A stretch of 64,000 nucleotides of DNA from Gallaecimonas xiamenensis 3-C-1 (GCF_000299915.1 NZ_AMRI01000021.1:1-64000), one strand, 5' to 3'; positions 15,616 through 24,904 are shown, counted from the first letter of the stretch. Notes: generated from the sequence alone by a model not told the origin. Program-made: numbers and translations.

Positions 15616-18537
15616 TCAAGGACTACATATTACGTCAGTTTCACAATCTGCAATTTCTTTAACGTATTCAGTAGCGGAGCCAATCAAAGATAAAACATCA
15701 TCGCTTGCAGATGCTTTAGATAGTGCTGGCTGGACTATTTTTAGACCATATGAAAAATCTATGTGCCTAGCTTTATTTTTAAGCTCACCTATCTGGGTGA
15801 TGTCACCTTTTTCTATCCTTGTATATCCGTTGCCTGATGCTATATTTTCACTTGATAAAAGTTTATCGAGAATTTTTTCTGCTTTAGGAATCCATTTTAC
15901 GGACTTTACCAGCTGGCCAAGGACTTGGTAAAAATCATCTACTCGACTCCCAGGCTTCGAGTTTTTAGGGCAATATTTACAATGAAAGAGGTCGATATGA
16001 TATTTGTCTTCGCCTAATTTTTTAATTGCGACAACATCAGCAACTTCTCCAGAACCATCGTCATCAAAAACAATATCGTACTTTTTTAATTGAGATTCAA
16101 TGACCTTTCTTTGTATTGAATTTGGAATCTTTATTCTCTTTTGTGACTCAGTTGAAATATCAACGCCTGTCCAATCCCAATATTCTAATTTGTTTTTATC
16201 AAATGAGATATTATAGCCACCCTCTATATAGTAATTTGTGTCACCTTCAATAATAGATAAATCGGCATCAAATAATGTAAGGTAGTCATCTTCTAAAAAA
16301 CTAGAGAGGTTTGTGGTGGTTCTTCCAAAGGAAATGGTCGCTTCAGGAGTGCACTCGATTGTAACGCGCTCGTTTTTAATTTCTTGCTTTACCTTTATTT
16401 TCTTGTCATCTTCAAGATAAAGATTGAATTGTATTGAGCCGTCTTTATTTTTTGATATATCAGAAAAACTACACTGTATTGCATTATATGCAATATTGTT
16501 TAGTTCTAGCTTTACCTTCTCTACGTCTCTTAAAAAAACAGTGGAAGGCCAGTCGATCGCAATGACATTTGCTTTCGAGTAGTTCGTTATATATTTGGCT
16601 CTTAGGGCGTTTTTTATAATATCATCAGTGTTTATTTTATTATTTAGTACTTTTCTACCAACAATATTGCACCAAGCAATCCACTCTTGAATGGTGGTTT
16701 GCTCCATGGACCATATTTTCCCTCTGTGAGAGCAGCCCATGGTTTGTGGCAGTCCATTGAAATATCCTTGCCCAAATATATTTGATTTTTTAGTGCCTGC
16801 CGTTTTTATTTGGTTTAGTATTTCCTGGATGTCGCTGCCGACGTGCATTTGAAATTTGATGTTTCTGTTGTTTTTGTTGAGACCAACATTATTAAGTTTC
16901 AATCTTTTTATATCGTGGAGAGAGCGAAACATCATCTCCCCTGATAAAGGCTTGTCATTCTTGGACACTAGCTTAGCAAGCCGTTTTGCCTCACTGTCAG
17001 AGCTACTAGCATTAATGTATAACAATCCGATTTTTCTGTTATAGTGGATAACGTATAAATCTTTGATTCTATCTTTTACATCATCAGCATTTGCCCACTT
17101 CACTTGTTCTTCAGATTCGGTGACGAACATTGCAATGCTTTCACTATTGTTTATTGACTTATAAGTTATTCTTTGGTTATTCCTAGGAAAGTTATCTAAC
17201 TTATCAAAGTCAACGTCTTTATCATTAACTGAAAAAAGCAACGTGCTGCTATTTACTTTTAGTCCCAAGTTAAGGAGCTTTCTTTCTTCTGAATGGAATT
17301 CAGCCTTGAAATCTTGTTCGGTAAGCTCTTTTGTAATGTTATTATCACCGATAATTTGAATAGCTTCATTCCAATTTGAATCTTCTCTGTAGAGACGTTT
17401 TAGTTGCTCTTCTACACTATCATCAGCAATGTTGCATATAAATTTTGCGTTTCCAATTTTTGGATTATTTGTTCGAGTAAACCTACCAACAAACTGAAGT
17501 GTTATATTTGGGCTTTTGTGAGTGTCATGAATAGCGGCGATTTTCAAATTCGGAAGATCAAATCCCTCACCCAGCATATCTACACACACAATAATCTTGT
17601 GCTCTAATTGTTTCACTCTCTCTAAAATTTCTTTTATATTGCTGAGTTTGCTGTGCACTAAAATAGGTTTTAGCTCTTTCGATTTTTCATAAAAAGCGAA
17701 TACTTTTTTAGCCTCCTTGATTGAGGCTGTTCTTGCCATCAAAATATGGTCTAGGCCATTTTTTAAATCAGCTTTGAGGATTTCGATAGCTTTATCGGCA
17801 ATAGCCTGATGAGATTTTTCTTTAATAAACTCGTAAACAGGATGAAATTCAATTTTTTTGAAGTAATTATCTTCCTGTGCCTTCTTTATAGAGTATGAAT
17901 AGACAATCCTTCCTTCTATTTTCTTTTTATCAGCTCTATATGGCGTTGCCGTAAATTGAAAGCATGGTTTTTTACCATGTGTTTTTTTAATTCTTTTCCA
18001 AGAGGTCGCTTCTACATGATGTGCCTCATCGAAAATCAGATGAGTCACGTTAGCCAATAGTTCTGCGAGAGTCTCACTATCTAAGGAAGACAAAGCCTGT
18101 GCAGTTGAAATTAAAACGTTATTACTGAGAAGGTCACTTATTTCTTCTTTCTTAATTCTAGACTTGATGAGTCCTACTCTTGGGGAGAGGATTTCTTTTT
18201 TAATAACCCCAATTTTTCTAAGAAGACTTAAGCTTTTAAGCTTTTCTGAAATTTGAGTGCGTAATGAATCTGAAGGCACTACTATGAGAGTTGTATCAAA
18301 TTTTCCCGCAATAATTAAGCAGGCCATTGTTTCAGTTTTTCCTGTTCCAGTAGGTAAAACTACGGTGGCAGGTTCGTTTGATTCGGAATGGAGGTGTGCT
18401 AATGACGCATATAACGCTCCAATCTGTGGAGGGCGTAAACCATCTATACTATTTTTAGAGTCGCTCTCAATGTAATTTACGCTGTTCTCAATCCAGCTGT
18501 TTAAAACCAATGAACGTTCATTTACGTGTTGGTCCAT
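15616..18537 (-). CDS. SF2 helicase with nuclease-like C-terminus, candidate defence protein
   Basis: A 973-residue protein, strikingly AT-rich next to its neighbours. The N-terminal third is a complete superfamily 2 helicase: PTGTGKTE (near residue 65), DEAH (near 171), TATP (near 197), GEGFD (near 325) and QFVGRFTR (near 350). The middle 450 residues match nothing I know. Near residues 830 to 860, ADVVAI followed by IDLFHCKY fits a PD-(D/E)xK-type nuclease core with His in place of the usual acidic or Gln residue. AAGGA precedes the ATG at 18537. It converges with the rep gene and has its own promoter region, typical of cargo. Restriction-like defence is an inference. Confidence 0.75.
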   Translation of the reverse strand: MDQHVNERSLVLNSWIENSVNYIESDSKNSIDGLRPPQIGALYASLAHLHSESNEPATVVLPTGTGKTETMACLIIAGKFDTTLIVVPSDSLRTQISEKLKSLSLLRKIGVIKKEILSPRVGLIKSRIKKEEISDLLSNNVLISTAQALSSLDSETLAELLANVTHLIFDEAHHVEATSWKRIKKTHGKKPCFQFTATPYRADKKKIEGRIVYSYSIKKAQEDNYFKKIEFHPVYEFIKEKSHQAIADKAIEILKADLKNGLDHILMARTASIKEAKKVFAFYEKSKELKPILVHSKLSNIKEILERVKQLEHKIIVCVDMLGEGFDLPNLKIAAIHDTHKSPNITLQFVGRFTRTNNPKIGNAKFICNIADDSVEEQLKRLYREDSNWNEAIQIIGDNNITKELTEQDFKAEFHSEERKLLNLGLKVNSSTLLFSVNDKDVDFDKLDNFPRNNQRITYKSINNSESIAMFVTESEEQVKWANADDVKDRIKDLYVIHYNRKIGLLYINASSSDSEAKRLAKLVSKNDKPLSGEMMFRSLHDIKRLKLNNVGLNKNNRNIKFQMHVGSDIQEILNQIKTAGTKKSNIFGQGYFNGLPQTMGCSHRGKIWSMEQTTIQEWIAWCNIVGRKVLNNKINTDDIIKNALRAKYITNYSKANVIAIDWPSTVFLRDVEKVKLELNNIAYNAIQCSFSDISKNKDGSIQFNLYLEDDKKIKVKQEIKNERVTIECTPEATISFGRTTTNLSSFLEDDYLTLFDADLSIIEGDTNYYIEGGYNISFDKNKLEYWDWTGVDISTESQKRIKIPNSIQRKVIESQLKKYDIVFDDDGSGEVADVVAIKKLGEDKYHIDLFHCKYCPKNSKPGSRVDDFYQVLGQLVKSVKWIPKAEKILDKLLSSENIASGNGYTRIEKGDITQIGELKNKARHIDFSYGLKIVQPALSKASASDDVLSLIGSATEYVKEIADCETDVICSP

Positions 18538-18699
18538 TTTCACATTCCTTGTATAGTTACTGTCGATTAAAGCAGTATAAACGTATTGGAAAAAACCTGT
18601 TAATTACTTTTTATTGTGTAGGTCTGAACTAAAAAGATCACTGTTGGCTTTGTTTAGCAATATGCTCGAGAGAATCTCTAAGTAAGGCTGTTTCGATGG

Positions 18700-19225
18700 G
18701 CAATGGATTTTGCTGTGGCTGGATAACCTAGCTTCAGAAGAACGTGCAAACCTCTCAGCTCATCCAATGCTACCCCTGGTTAACGGCAGGCCAGGCCAGC
18801 TTCCCTTGCCGTGGAGCCGAGAATTTCCTGGGCCAAGCTCCGTGCCAAGGCCGAGACGGTGCAGAGCCTCAGTACCTTCAAGCCCGCCTGCTACCTGCGC
18901 CGATGTGTGCTGCCTTTTAGTGGCTGGTACGAGTGGGGCCAGGAGGCCCAGGAAGGCCCCAAACAGCGTTATTACTTCACAGGCCCAGGAGAGCATGGCG
19001 GGGATCTGTTGGCCGCCCAGTGAAGAGCGCCCAGGCGGCGCCCTTGTCACCCTGACTCAACCAGCCAACGCCGACTGTGCGCCCGACCATGAGCGTATGC
19101 CGGTGATCCTCAAGCCTGAACTCGCCGATGCCTATCTGCACGATGTGGATAGGGCAGGGGTTTTGTTGGATACCTACCAGAGATCAAGCATCAAGGTACA
19201 GCCGGTGAGCGGCCCTGCCTTCTGA
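18700..19225 (+). pseudogene. Broken SRAP (YedK/HMCES-like) gene
   Basis: Two frames together recall the SOS response-associated peptidase family, which crosslinks to abasic sites in single-stranded DNA. In one frame (about 18811..19020), RAKAETV, then RRCVLPFSGWYEW, matches the core motifs. In another frame (to 19225), VTLTQPAN, then APDHERMPVIL, matches the C-terminal motif. The shift near 19020 and the absence of the essential N-terminal Met-Cys start show that it is inactive. It lies between the helicase and the right att site. Confidence 0.75.
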
Positions 19226-19379
19226 ATACCCGCTTTAAGCTGTCGATTTATGCTCTCTTCGCCTAAAGACACCATCAAAGGCTTCTCTAGGTCACTTTGC
19301 TTTGTGGGCGGAGTAGGGGAGGGCTTTGCCTGTTTGGCACAGGGATGGCCGCTAACGGGCCGGGAGGAGCAAAAAATTT

Positions 19380-19400
19380 GCTATAAATATGCTATAAAAT
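19380..19400 (+). repeat. GCTATAAATAT tandem repeat, right end
   Basis: GCTATAAATAT followed by GCTATAAAATT, in the same orientation as the pair at 10400..10421. It lies about 50 bp inside the right att site, so the two arrays flank the element and would be close together in the excised circle. Confidence 0.65.
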
Positions 19401-19415
19401 TTGCCGAAAAATACG

Positions 19416-19447
19416 AAGGGCTAGCGGTTACTCACCTGCTAGCCCTT
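19416..19447 (-). terminator. Intrinsic terminator of tRNA-Ile2, carried by the element
   Basis: AAGGGCTAGC (19416..19425) pairs with GCTAGCCCTT (19438..19447), and a T-rich tail follows on the minus strand. Because the crossover lies inside the tRNA, this copy came with the element and replaces the displaced chromosomal one. Confidence 0.75.
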
Positions 19448-19450
19448 ACT

Positions 19451-19500
19451 GTATCTGGTGGCCCCTGCCCGACTTGAACGGGCGACCAATCGATTATGAG
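19451..19500. repeat. Right attachment site, inside tRNA-Ile2
   Basis: Exact 50 bp match to 10207..10256. It covers the 3' part of the intact tRNA gene; the identity ends within the anticodon stem. Confidence 0.9.
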
Positions 19501-19532
19501 TCGACTGCTCTAACCAACTGAGCTAAGGGGCC
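19456..19532 (-). tRNA. tRNA-Ile2 (anticodon CAU, lysidine type)
   Basis: A 77-base cloverleaf with encoded CCA. The acceptor stem GGCCCCT pairs with AGGGGCC, and the anticodon arm GTCGA-CTCATAA-TCGAT gives a CAU anticodon. The body matches the E. coli CAU isoleucine tRNA much better than elongator tRNA-Met: the GGCCCCTTAGCTCAGT start and the TTGGTCGC segment are those of ileX-type genes. TilS would convert the wobble C to lysidine so that the tRNA reads AUA. The 3' half doubles as the element's attachment site. Confidence 0.9.
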
Positions 19533-19542
19533 GTGGCTGGGG

Positions 19543-19572
19543 AGTATAAGGGGTTCGGGGTCGGCTTGTCAC
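19543..19572 (-). promoter_or_regulatory. Promoter of tRNA-Ile2
   Basis: On the minus strand, GTGACA (19572..19567) and TATACT (19548..19543) are separated by 18 bp. The -10 box ends ten bases before the mature tRNA, the usual distance for a tRNA promoter. Confidence 0.65.
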
Positions 19573-19720
19573 CATCTTGGGGGTGTCAAAGTCCATGTGA
19601 TTGAAGGGTTTGGCGAACTTTTAGGCACCTGGCGAACAGGCTGTTCGGTTTTCCCCATTAGCGGCTTTGCTGAGAATCATTACTATTTGTGGGGAGACGA
19701 TTCGTAATGAGGACTGACCC

Positions 19721-19927
19721 ATGCTCAAGACCCTGAGTTTTGCCTGTATCCATATGACAGTGGCCTTCAGTGTGGCCTACCTGATGACCGGATCCGTGAT
19801 TGTTGGAGGCGTTATGGCGCTGATTGAGCCGGCCTGCAATACGGTTGCCTACTTCTTTCATGAGAAGCTCTGGGACCGGATAAAGGCGTCCCGTCGGCAG
19901 GCGCAGCAGGCCATGCTGGCCATGTGA
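19721..19927 (+). CDS. DUF2061 family small membrane protein
   Basis: A 68-residue protein with two hydrophobic helices: the first FACIHMTVAFSVAYLMTG, then a GGVMALIEPACNTVAYFFHEKLWDRI stretch. The PxxNTVAYFxHExxW motif is diagnostic of DUF2061. Members are small inner-membrane proteins of unknown function. It lies just outside the element, upstream of the lysine exporter, with a separate start region. Confidence 0.85.
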   Translation: MLKTLSFACIHMTVAFSVAYLMTGSVIVGGVMALIEPACNTVAYFFHEKLWDRIKASRRQAQQAMLAM

Positions 19928-19973
19928 AAAAGTGCTAATCTGCGGCTTTTACCGCCCGAGTCTTAGCCGCGTC

Positions 19974-20864
19974 ATGTTTGCCTCCCTTGCCGTTATCCTG
20001 CTACCCCTGTTGTTGGGCTACGCCCTGCCCACCCCAGACGCTCGCTGGCTATCTTGGGTAAACCGCAGCGTCAGTGCCTTGGTTTATCTCATCCTGTTTT
20101 TTATGGGGATGGGTCTTGCTGCCATTGACGACTTGGGGCCGGCTTTGGTGAAGATGGCCGGTACCACGGCGTTGATTTTCACCGCCATTACCCTGGCCAA
20201 CGGCCTGGGGCTGTGGCTTTTGTCCCGCGCTTTTCATGAGCACGGCCGCAAGGGTGACCGCCAGCCCATCGCCTGGGGCAAGGTATTGTTGGATTCAGGG
20301 ATTCTTATCGGCACAGTGGCGACCGGCACCCTGGTGGGGCTGCTGCTGCCTATTAACGCCCATCTCTTGTCCGAGGCGGCGCTGGTGGCGCTGCTGGCCC
20401 TTATCGGTATTCAGCTGCGGGCGGCCGGTATGAGCCTGCGCCAGCTGTTCTTAAATCGCCTGGGGCTCTTTATTGCCCTGACCCTGGCGCTGACCACCCT
20501 GGCCACAGGGGCGCTGTTGGCCCCTTGGCTGGATTTGCCGGTGCACCACGCCATGGGGGTGGTCAGCGGCTTTGGTTGGTATAGCCTGTCGGGCATTTTG
20601 GTGTCTGACGCCCTGGGGCCGCTATGGGGCGCCACCAGCTTCTTTGTGGATCTATGCCGAGAGCTGGTGGCTCTGGCCCTTATTCCTACCCTTATGCAAA
20701 GGGCCATGCCCCTTGCCATAGGTTATGCCGGGGCCACCGCCATGGATTTCTCCCTGCCGGTTATCCAAAAAAGCGGCGGTGCCCAGGTGGTACCCATCGC
20801 CATTGTCTCCGGCTTTTTACTGAGCCTGGCAACACCGGTGTTGATGGCCATACTCTTGGTATGA
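19974..20864 (+). CDS. lysO: Lysine exporter, LysO family
   Basis: A 296-residue inner-membrane protein of about eight helices, homologous along its length to E. coli LysO (YbjE), which exports lysine. Shared signatures include VYLILFFMGMGLA, GIQLRAAGMSLRQ, SGFGWYSLSGIL and GATAMDFSLPV. I start at 19974 by alignment to the E. coli N-terminus; 14 extra codons upstream are possible. It overlaps the cupin gene by 4 bp. Confidence 0.88.
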   Translation: MFASLAVILLPLLLGYALPTPDARWLSWVNRSVSALVYLILFFMGMGLAAIDDLGPALVKMAGTTALIFTAITLANGLGLWLLSRAFHEHGRKGDRQPIAWGKVLLDSGILIGTVATGTLVGLLLPINAHLLSEAALVALLALIGIQLRAAGMSLRQLFLNRLGLFIALTLALTTLATGALLAPWLDLPVHHAMGVVSGFGWYSLSGILVSDALGPLWGATSFFVDLCRELVALALIPTLMQRAMPLAIGYAGATAMDFSLPVIQKSGGAQVVPIAIVSGFLLSLATPVLMAILLV

Positions 20865-21184
20865 CCAAAGCCAACCTCTTTACCCCCTTGCCCGATGCCT
20901 TTGAAGGGGAAATCTTTGACACCTTGCTAAGCCGCGCCGGCACGCGGCTGGAACGCATCGTATCCCATGGCCAGTGCTCGCCGGACGGCTTTTGGTATGA
21001 GCAGGCCGAAGGGGAATGGGTGCTGGTGTTAAAGGGGGAGGCGGAACTGGGCTTTGAAGATGGCAGCGCCGTGCGCCTGGGGCCAGGGGAGTATTTGGAC
21101 CTGGCCCCAGGTGTTCGCCACCGGGTCAATTGGACCACCCCGGATGAGCCCACCGTCTGGCTGGCGTTATTCTATCCCCCATAA
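20861..21184 (+). CDS. Cupin domain protein
   Basis: A 107-residue single-cupin protein. The second half shows the cupin fold signatures GEWVLVLKGEAELGF and GPGEYLDLAPGVRHRVNW, which include a possible metal-binding His. Its ATGA overlap with the lysO stop suggests co-translation. The role is unknown; many such cupins are metal-dependent enzymes or sensors. A bidirectional terminator follows. Confidence 0.82.
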   Translation: MTKANLFTPLPDAFEGEIFDTLLSRAGTRLERIVSHGQCSPDGFWYEQAEGEWVLVLKGEAELGFEDGSAVRLGPGEYLDLAPGVRHRVNWTTPDEPTVWLALFYPP

Positions 21185-21215
21185 AAAAACGGCACCTCAA
21201 GGTGCCGTTTTTCGT
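21185..21215. terminator. Bidirectional terminator between cupin and rpoD genes
   Basis: An inverted repeat AACGGCACCT and AGGTGCCGTT with an A run on the left and a T run on the right. It can end transcription of the cupin gene on plus and rpoD on minus. Confidence 0.85.
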
Positions 21216-21227
21216 TAAGCGCTGGGC

Positions 21228-23069
21228 TTATTCGTCCAGGAAGCTGCGCAGGATCTCGGAGCGAGAAGGGTGGCGCAGTTTACGCAGGGCCTTGGCTTCA
21301 ATCTGACGAATACGCTCACGGGTAACGTCAAACTGCTTGCCTACTTCTTCCAGGGTGTGGTCGGTGTTCATATCGATACCGAACCGCATGCGCAGTACCT
21401 TGGCTTCACGGGGGGTGAGGCTGGACAGCACTTCCTGGGTGGCAAACTTGAGGCTTTCGCTGGTGGCGGCGTCGGCCGGCAGCTCGAGGGTGTTGTCCTC
21501 GATGAAATCCCCCAGATGCGAATCTTCATCGTCACCGATGGGGGTTTCCATGGAGATCGGCTCTTTGGCGATCTTCAGCACCTTGCGGATTTTGTCTTCC
21601 GGCATGGCCATGCGAATGGCCAGCTCTTCCGGGGTGGGCTCGCGGCCCATCTCCTGCAGCATCTGGCGGGAGATACGGTTGAGCTTGTTGATGGTCTCAA
21701 TCATGTGCACCGGGATACGGATGGTGCGGGCCTGGTCCGCGATGGAGCGGGTAATGGCCTGACGGATCCACCAGGTGGCGTAGGTTGAGAACTTGTAGCC
21801 GCGACGGTATTCGAACTTGTCCACCGCCTTCATCAGGCCGATGTTGCCTTCCTGAATGAGGTCGAGGAACTGCAGGCCACGGTTGGTGTATTTCTTGGCG
21901 ATAGAAATAACCAGACGCAAGTTGGCTTCAACCATCTCTTTCTTGGCGCGACGGGCCTTGGCTTCGCCAATGCTCATGCGGCGGTTGATGTCCTTGATGG
22001 ACTCGATGGTCAGGCCGGTTTCCTGCTCGATCTGTTGCAGCTTCTGTACGCAGCGGCGCAGGTCTTCTTCCAGGCCTTTCATGACCTCGGAATAGCCTTT
22101 ACCGGCTTCCAGGTGGCCGTCCAGCCAGCCCATGTTGGACTCGTTGCCGGGGAAGGTCTTCATAAAGACCTTGCGGGGCATCTTGGCTTCTTCCACCGCC
22201 AGCTTCATGATCAGCCGTTCCTGAACGCGGACGCGGTCCATCATGTCGCGCATGTCGGCAACCAGGCGGTCGAACTGCTTGGGTACCAGGCGGAACTCTT
22301 TGAAGATCTCTGCCAGCTTCAGTACTTCTTCGCGGGCTTCGTCAGAGGCGCGGCCTTTGGCCTTGATGACGGTACGGGCAGCTTCGTACTGGGTGCGCAG
22401 GCCGGCGAATTTCTCGCGGGCCAGCTCAGGGTCGAGGCTGTTGTCGTCTTCAGAGCTGTCGGAGTTGTCTTCTTCTTCCTCGTCGTCGTCTTCCTCGTTC
22501 TGCTGTTCCTGGGTCAGTTCGGAACCGACGTGGGTAGCAGTGGGGGCGGCGTCTTCGACGGCGTTGGGATCGATAAAGCCGGAGATGATGTCAGACAGAC
22601 GTGCTTCGCCCGCTTCCACCTTGTCGTACTGCTCCAGCAGGTAAGTGATGGCTTCCGGGTACTCGGCTACGGAGCATTGCACCTGGTTGATACCGTCTTC
22701 GATCCGCTTGGCGATGTCGATTTCGCCTTCACGGGTCAGCAGTTCAACGGTACCCATTTCGCGCATGTACATGCGCACCGGGTCAGTGGTGCGGCCCAGT
22801 TCGCTCTCAACGGTGGCTAGAGCTTGGGCGGCAGCTTCGACGGCGTCTTCGTCGGTAGAATCTTCAGACATCATCAGGGTATCGGCGTCAGGTGCGCTTT
22901 CGAACACCTGGATACCCATGTCATTGATCATCTGAATGATGTCTTCTATCTGATCGGAATCGACGATGTCGTCCGGCAGATGGTCGTTCACTTCGGCGTA
23001 AGTCAGGTAGCCCTGTTCTTTACCTTTGGCGACCAGAAGTTTAAGCTGCGACTGTGGGGTTTGCTCCAT
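21228..23069 (-). CDS. rpoD: RNA polymerase primary sigma factor sigma-70
   Basis: A 613-residue protein, the same length as E. coli RpoD. It opens [20 protein letters not shown] and has region 1.1, a very acidic non-conserved region around residue 190, region 2 with [14 protein letters not shown] and region 4 with [14 protein letters not shown]. It directs RNA polymerase to housekeeping promoters. Last gene of the rpsU-yqeY-dnaG-rpoD order; I start at the ATG that matches E. coli, three codons inside the longest frame. A separate heat-shock promoter in dnaG is known in E. coli but I did not identify one here. Confidence 0.97.
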   Translation of the reverse strand: MEQTPQSQLKLLVAKGKEQGYLTYAEVNDHLPDDIVDSDQIEDIIQMINDMGIQVFESAPDADTLMMSEDSTDEDAVEAAAQALATVESELGRTTDPVRMYMREMGTVELLTREGEIDIAKRIEDGINQVQCSVAEYPEAITYLLEQYDKVEAGEARLSDIISGFIDPNAVEDAAPTATHVGSELTQEQQNEEDDDEEEEDNSDSSEDDNSLDPELAREKFAGLRTQYEAARTVIKAKGRASDEAREEVLKLAEIFKEFRLVPKQFDRLVADMRDMMDRVRVQERLIMKLAVEEAKMPRKVFMKTFPGNESNMGWLDGHLEAGKGYSEVMKGLEEDLRRCVQKLQQIEQETGLTIESIKDINRRMSIGEAKARRAKKEMVEANLRLVISIAKKYTNRGLQFLDLIQEGNIGLMKAVDKFEYRRGYKFSTYATWWIRQAITRSIADQARTIRIPVHMIETINKLNRISRQMLQEMGREPTPEELAIRMAMPEDKIRKVLKIAKEPISMETPIGDDEDSHLGDFIEDNTLELPADAATSESLKFATQEVLSSLTPREAKVLRMRFGIDMNTDHTLEEVGKQFDVTRERIRQIEAKALRKLRHPSRSEILRSFLDE

Positions 23070-23161
23070 AGACATCATCCGCTCAGGTTGAGTTGCTCTG
23101 CCAAAAAGTGAATACGACAGTATAGCGAGTCGTGTTGCTCACTGCTAGCACAGCTTGAGTG

Positions 23162-24904
23162 TCAGTCAGTCCCGGCCTTGGCCGAGATCAACGCCATAAG
23201 TTCTTGAATTTCTTCTTCTGTAGCCTGTTTCCTGTCTTGCTTGGCAACAAGCTCTTGATAGCGAATCTCAAGCGATTCGTTTAATAGGCGCTCGACGGCG
23301 CCAACCAGTTCCGGGGCCAGATTGTCTTCAACAGCAGAAAGATCAAGTTCTGCCAGCTTGGTAAAGATGGGGGCATGTTGGCTATTTTCAAGCCTGCGCA
23401 GCAATTGTCCCGTGGTGGGTGTGCTGCCGCTTTGTATTGCCCGCACCGCTTCGTCCAGTACGTCCGCCCCAGGCAGCCGCAATGCACGAAAATCCATATC
23501 AGGTAGTTCTGTAACCAGGGCCGGGTGTTGCACCAAGATGGCGATGGTCAACCGCATCAGTGGTGGGCGCCCAGCTTTGCCCTTGAACTGGGCCACTTGT
23601 GCCTTGGCCGGGGCTTTGGCCACAAAACGTTCCAGTTGTTCCTCCGCTACCCCAAGGCGCTTGGCCAGGCTTTCCCGCAGCATCACCCGGTAAACCGAGT
23701 CTGGTAACCTGTCCAGTAGCGGCACCGCCTTTTCGGCCAGGCGCGAGCGGCTGTCAGGGCTACCCATATCGATGCTCTTTTCCAACTCCTGGAACAGGAA
23801 CTGGGACAAGGGCAGGGCGCCGGCCAAGGCTGTTTCGAAGGCGTCTTTACCTTCCTTGCGCACCATGGAATCCGGGTCTTCGCCGTCGGCCAGGAAGATA
23901 AACTTCAAGGTGCGGCCGTCGCGCAGCAGCGGCAGGGCATTTTCCATGGCCCGCCAGGCCGCTTCCCGGCCGGCGCGGTCGCCGTCGTAACAGCAGATCA
24001 CTTCAGGGGCCGAGCGGAATAGCAGTTCCAGCTGGTCGCTGGTGGTGGAGGTGCCAAGGCTTGCCACCGCATAGCTGATACCGGCCTGGAACAGGGCCAC
24101 CACGTCCATGTAACCTTCTACCACCACCAGCCGCTCCAATTCGCGGTTGGCTTGGCGGGCCTCGTAAAGGCCATACAGCTCCGAGCCCTTGTGGTAGATG
24201 CGGGTCTCGGGAGAGTTAAGGTACTTGGGGGTACCGTCTCCCAGCACCCGGCCACCAAAGGCGATGGTGCGGCCCCGGCGGTCGCGGATGGGAAACATGA
24301 TACGGTCGCGGAAGCGATCGTAACGGCGCCCTTTCTCGTTCTGCACCAACATGCCGGTGTCCATCAGCAATTGCTGGCGCTCAAAACTGGTGCCGAAGAC
24401 CTTAAGGACGCTGTCCCATTCGTCGGGCACAAAGCCGATACCGAACTGCTTGACGATATCTCCCGACAGGCCACGGCCCTTGAGGTAGTCCACGGCAGCC
24501 GGGTGGCCCTTGAGATTCTGGTAATAGTGGCGCTGTATGTCCTGCATCAGGGCATAGGCGTCTTCGCGGCGTTCCTGGGCTTTGGGGTTGCGCTGGTGGC
24601 CCTGTTCACGGGGCACTTCCATGCCGTGCAGGGCGGCCAGCTCTTCCACGGCCTCGGCAAAGCCGATGCGGTCAAACTCTTCGACAAACTTGATGGCGTC
24701 GCCCTTGGCGCCGCAGCCAAAGCAGTAATAGAACTGCTTTTGCGGGCTAACCGAAAAAGACGGGGTCTTTTCACTGTGAAAAGGGCAGCAGGCGCTGTAG
24801 TTTTTGCCGGTTTTTTTCAGTTTGACGCGACTGCTGACCAGCTCAACGATGTCGGTGCGAGCCAACAGATCGTCGATGAAATCACGGGGAATGGTTCCAG
24901 CCAT
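23162..24904 (-). CDS. dnaG: DNA primase
   Basis: A 580-residue primase that makes RNA primers for replication. The N-terminal zinc-binding domain has CPFH and CFGC ligands with the PSFSVSP loop (residues 40 to 65). The TOPRIM core shows VVEGYMDVVAL and CYDGDRAGREAA. The C-terminal domain that binds DnaB is present. It follows yqeY by about 70 bp and precedes rpoD by 92 bp in the macromolecular synthesis operon. Confidence 0.97.
   Translation of the reverse strand: MAGTIPRDFIDDLLARTDIVELVSSRVKLKKTGKNYSACCPFHSEKTPSFSVSPQKQFYYCFGCGAKGDAIKFVEEFDRIGFAEAVEELAALHGMEVPREQGHQRNPKAQERREDAYALMQDIQRHYYQNLKGHPAAVDYLKGRGLSGDIVKQFGIGFVPDEWDSVLKVFGTSFERQQLLMDTGMLVQNEKGRRYDRFRDRIMFPIRDRRGRTIAFGGRVLGDGTPKYLNSPETRIYHKGSELYGLYEARQANRELERLVVVEGYMDVVALFQAGISYAVASLGTSTTSDQLELLFRSAPEVICCYDGDRAGREAAWRAMENALPLLRDGRTLKFIFLADGEDPDSMVRKEGKDAFETALAGALPLSQFLFQELEKSIDMGSPDSRSRLAEKAVPLLDRLPDSVYRVMLRESLAKRLGVAEEQLERFVAKAPAKAQVAQFKGKAGRPPLMRLTIAILVQHPALVTELPDMDFRALRLPGADVLDEAVRAIQSGSTPTTGQLLRRLENSQHAPIFTKLAELDLSAVEDNLAPELVGAVERLLNESLEIRYQELVAKQDRKQATEEEIQELMALISAKAGTD

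Larger units (their letters stand above)
10207..19500. mobile_element. Integrative element in tRNA-Ile2, about 9.25 kb
   Basis: The element is bounded by exact 50 bp direct repeats and carries, in order, a tyrosine integrase, three genes of unknown function, an AlpA-like regulator, a small protein, an HUH replication endonuclease, a large helicase-nuclease on the opposite strand and a broken SRAP gene. No structural phage genes, relaxase of the Mob/Tra type or secretion genes are present. The gene set points to an element that excises and replicates by rolling circle and depends on a helper for transfer, such as a phage satellite or mobilizable island. Confidence 0.88.

Noticed and set aside
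19456-19532. Elongator tRNA-Met
   Set aside because: The anticodon is CAU, but the acceptor stem and T arm match the isoleucine CAU tRNA and differ from tRNA-Met in many positions.
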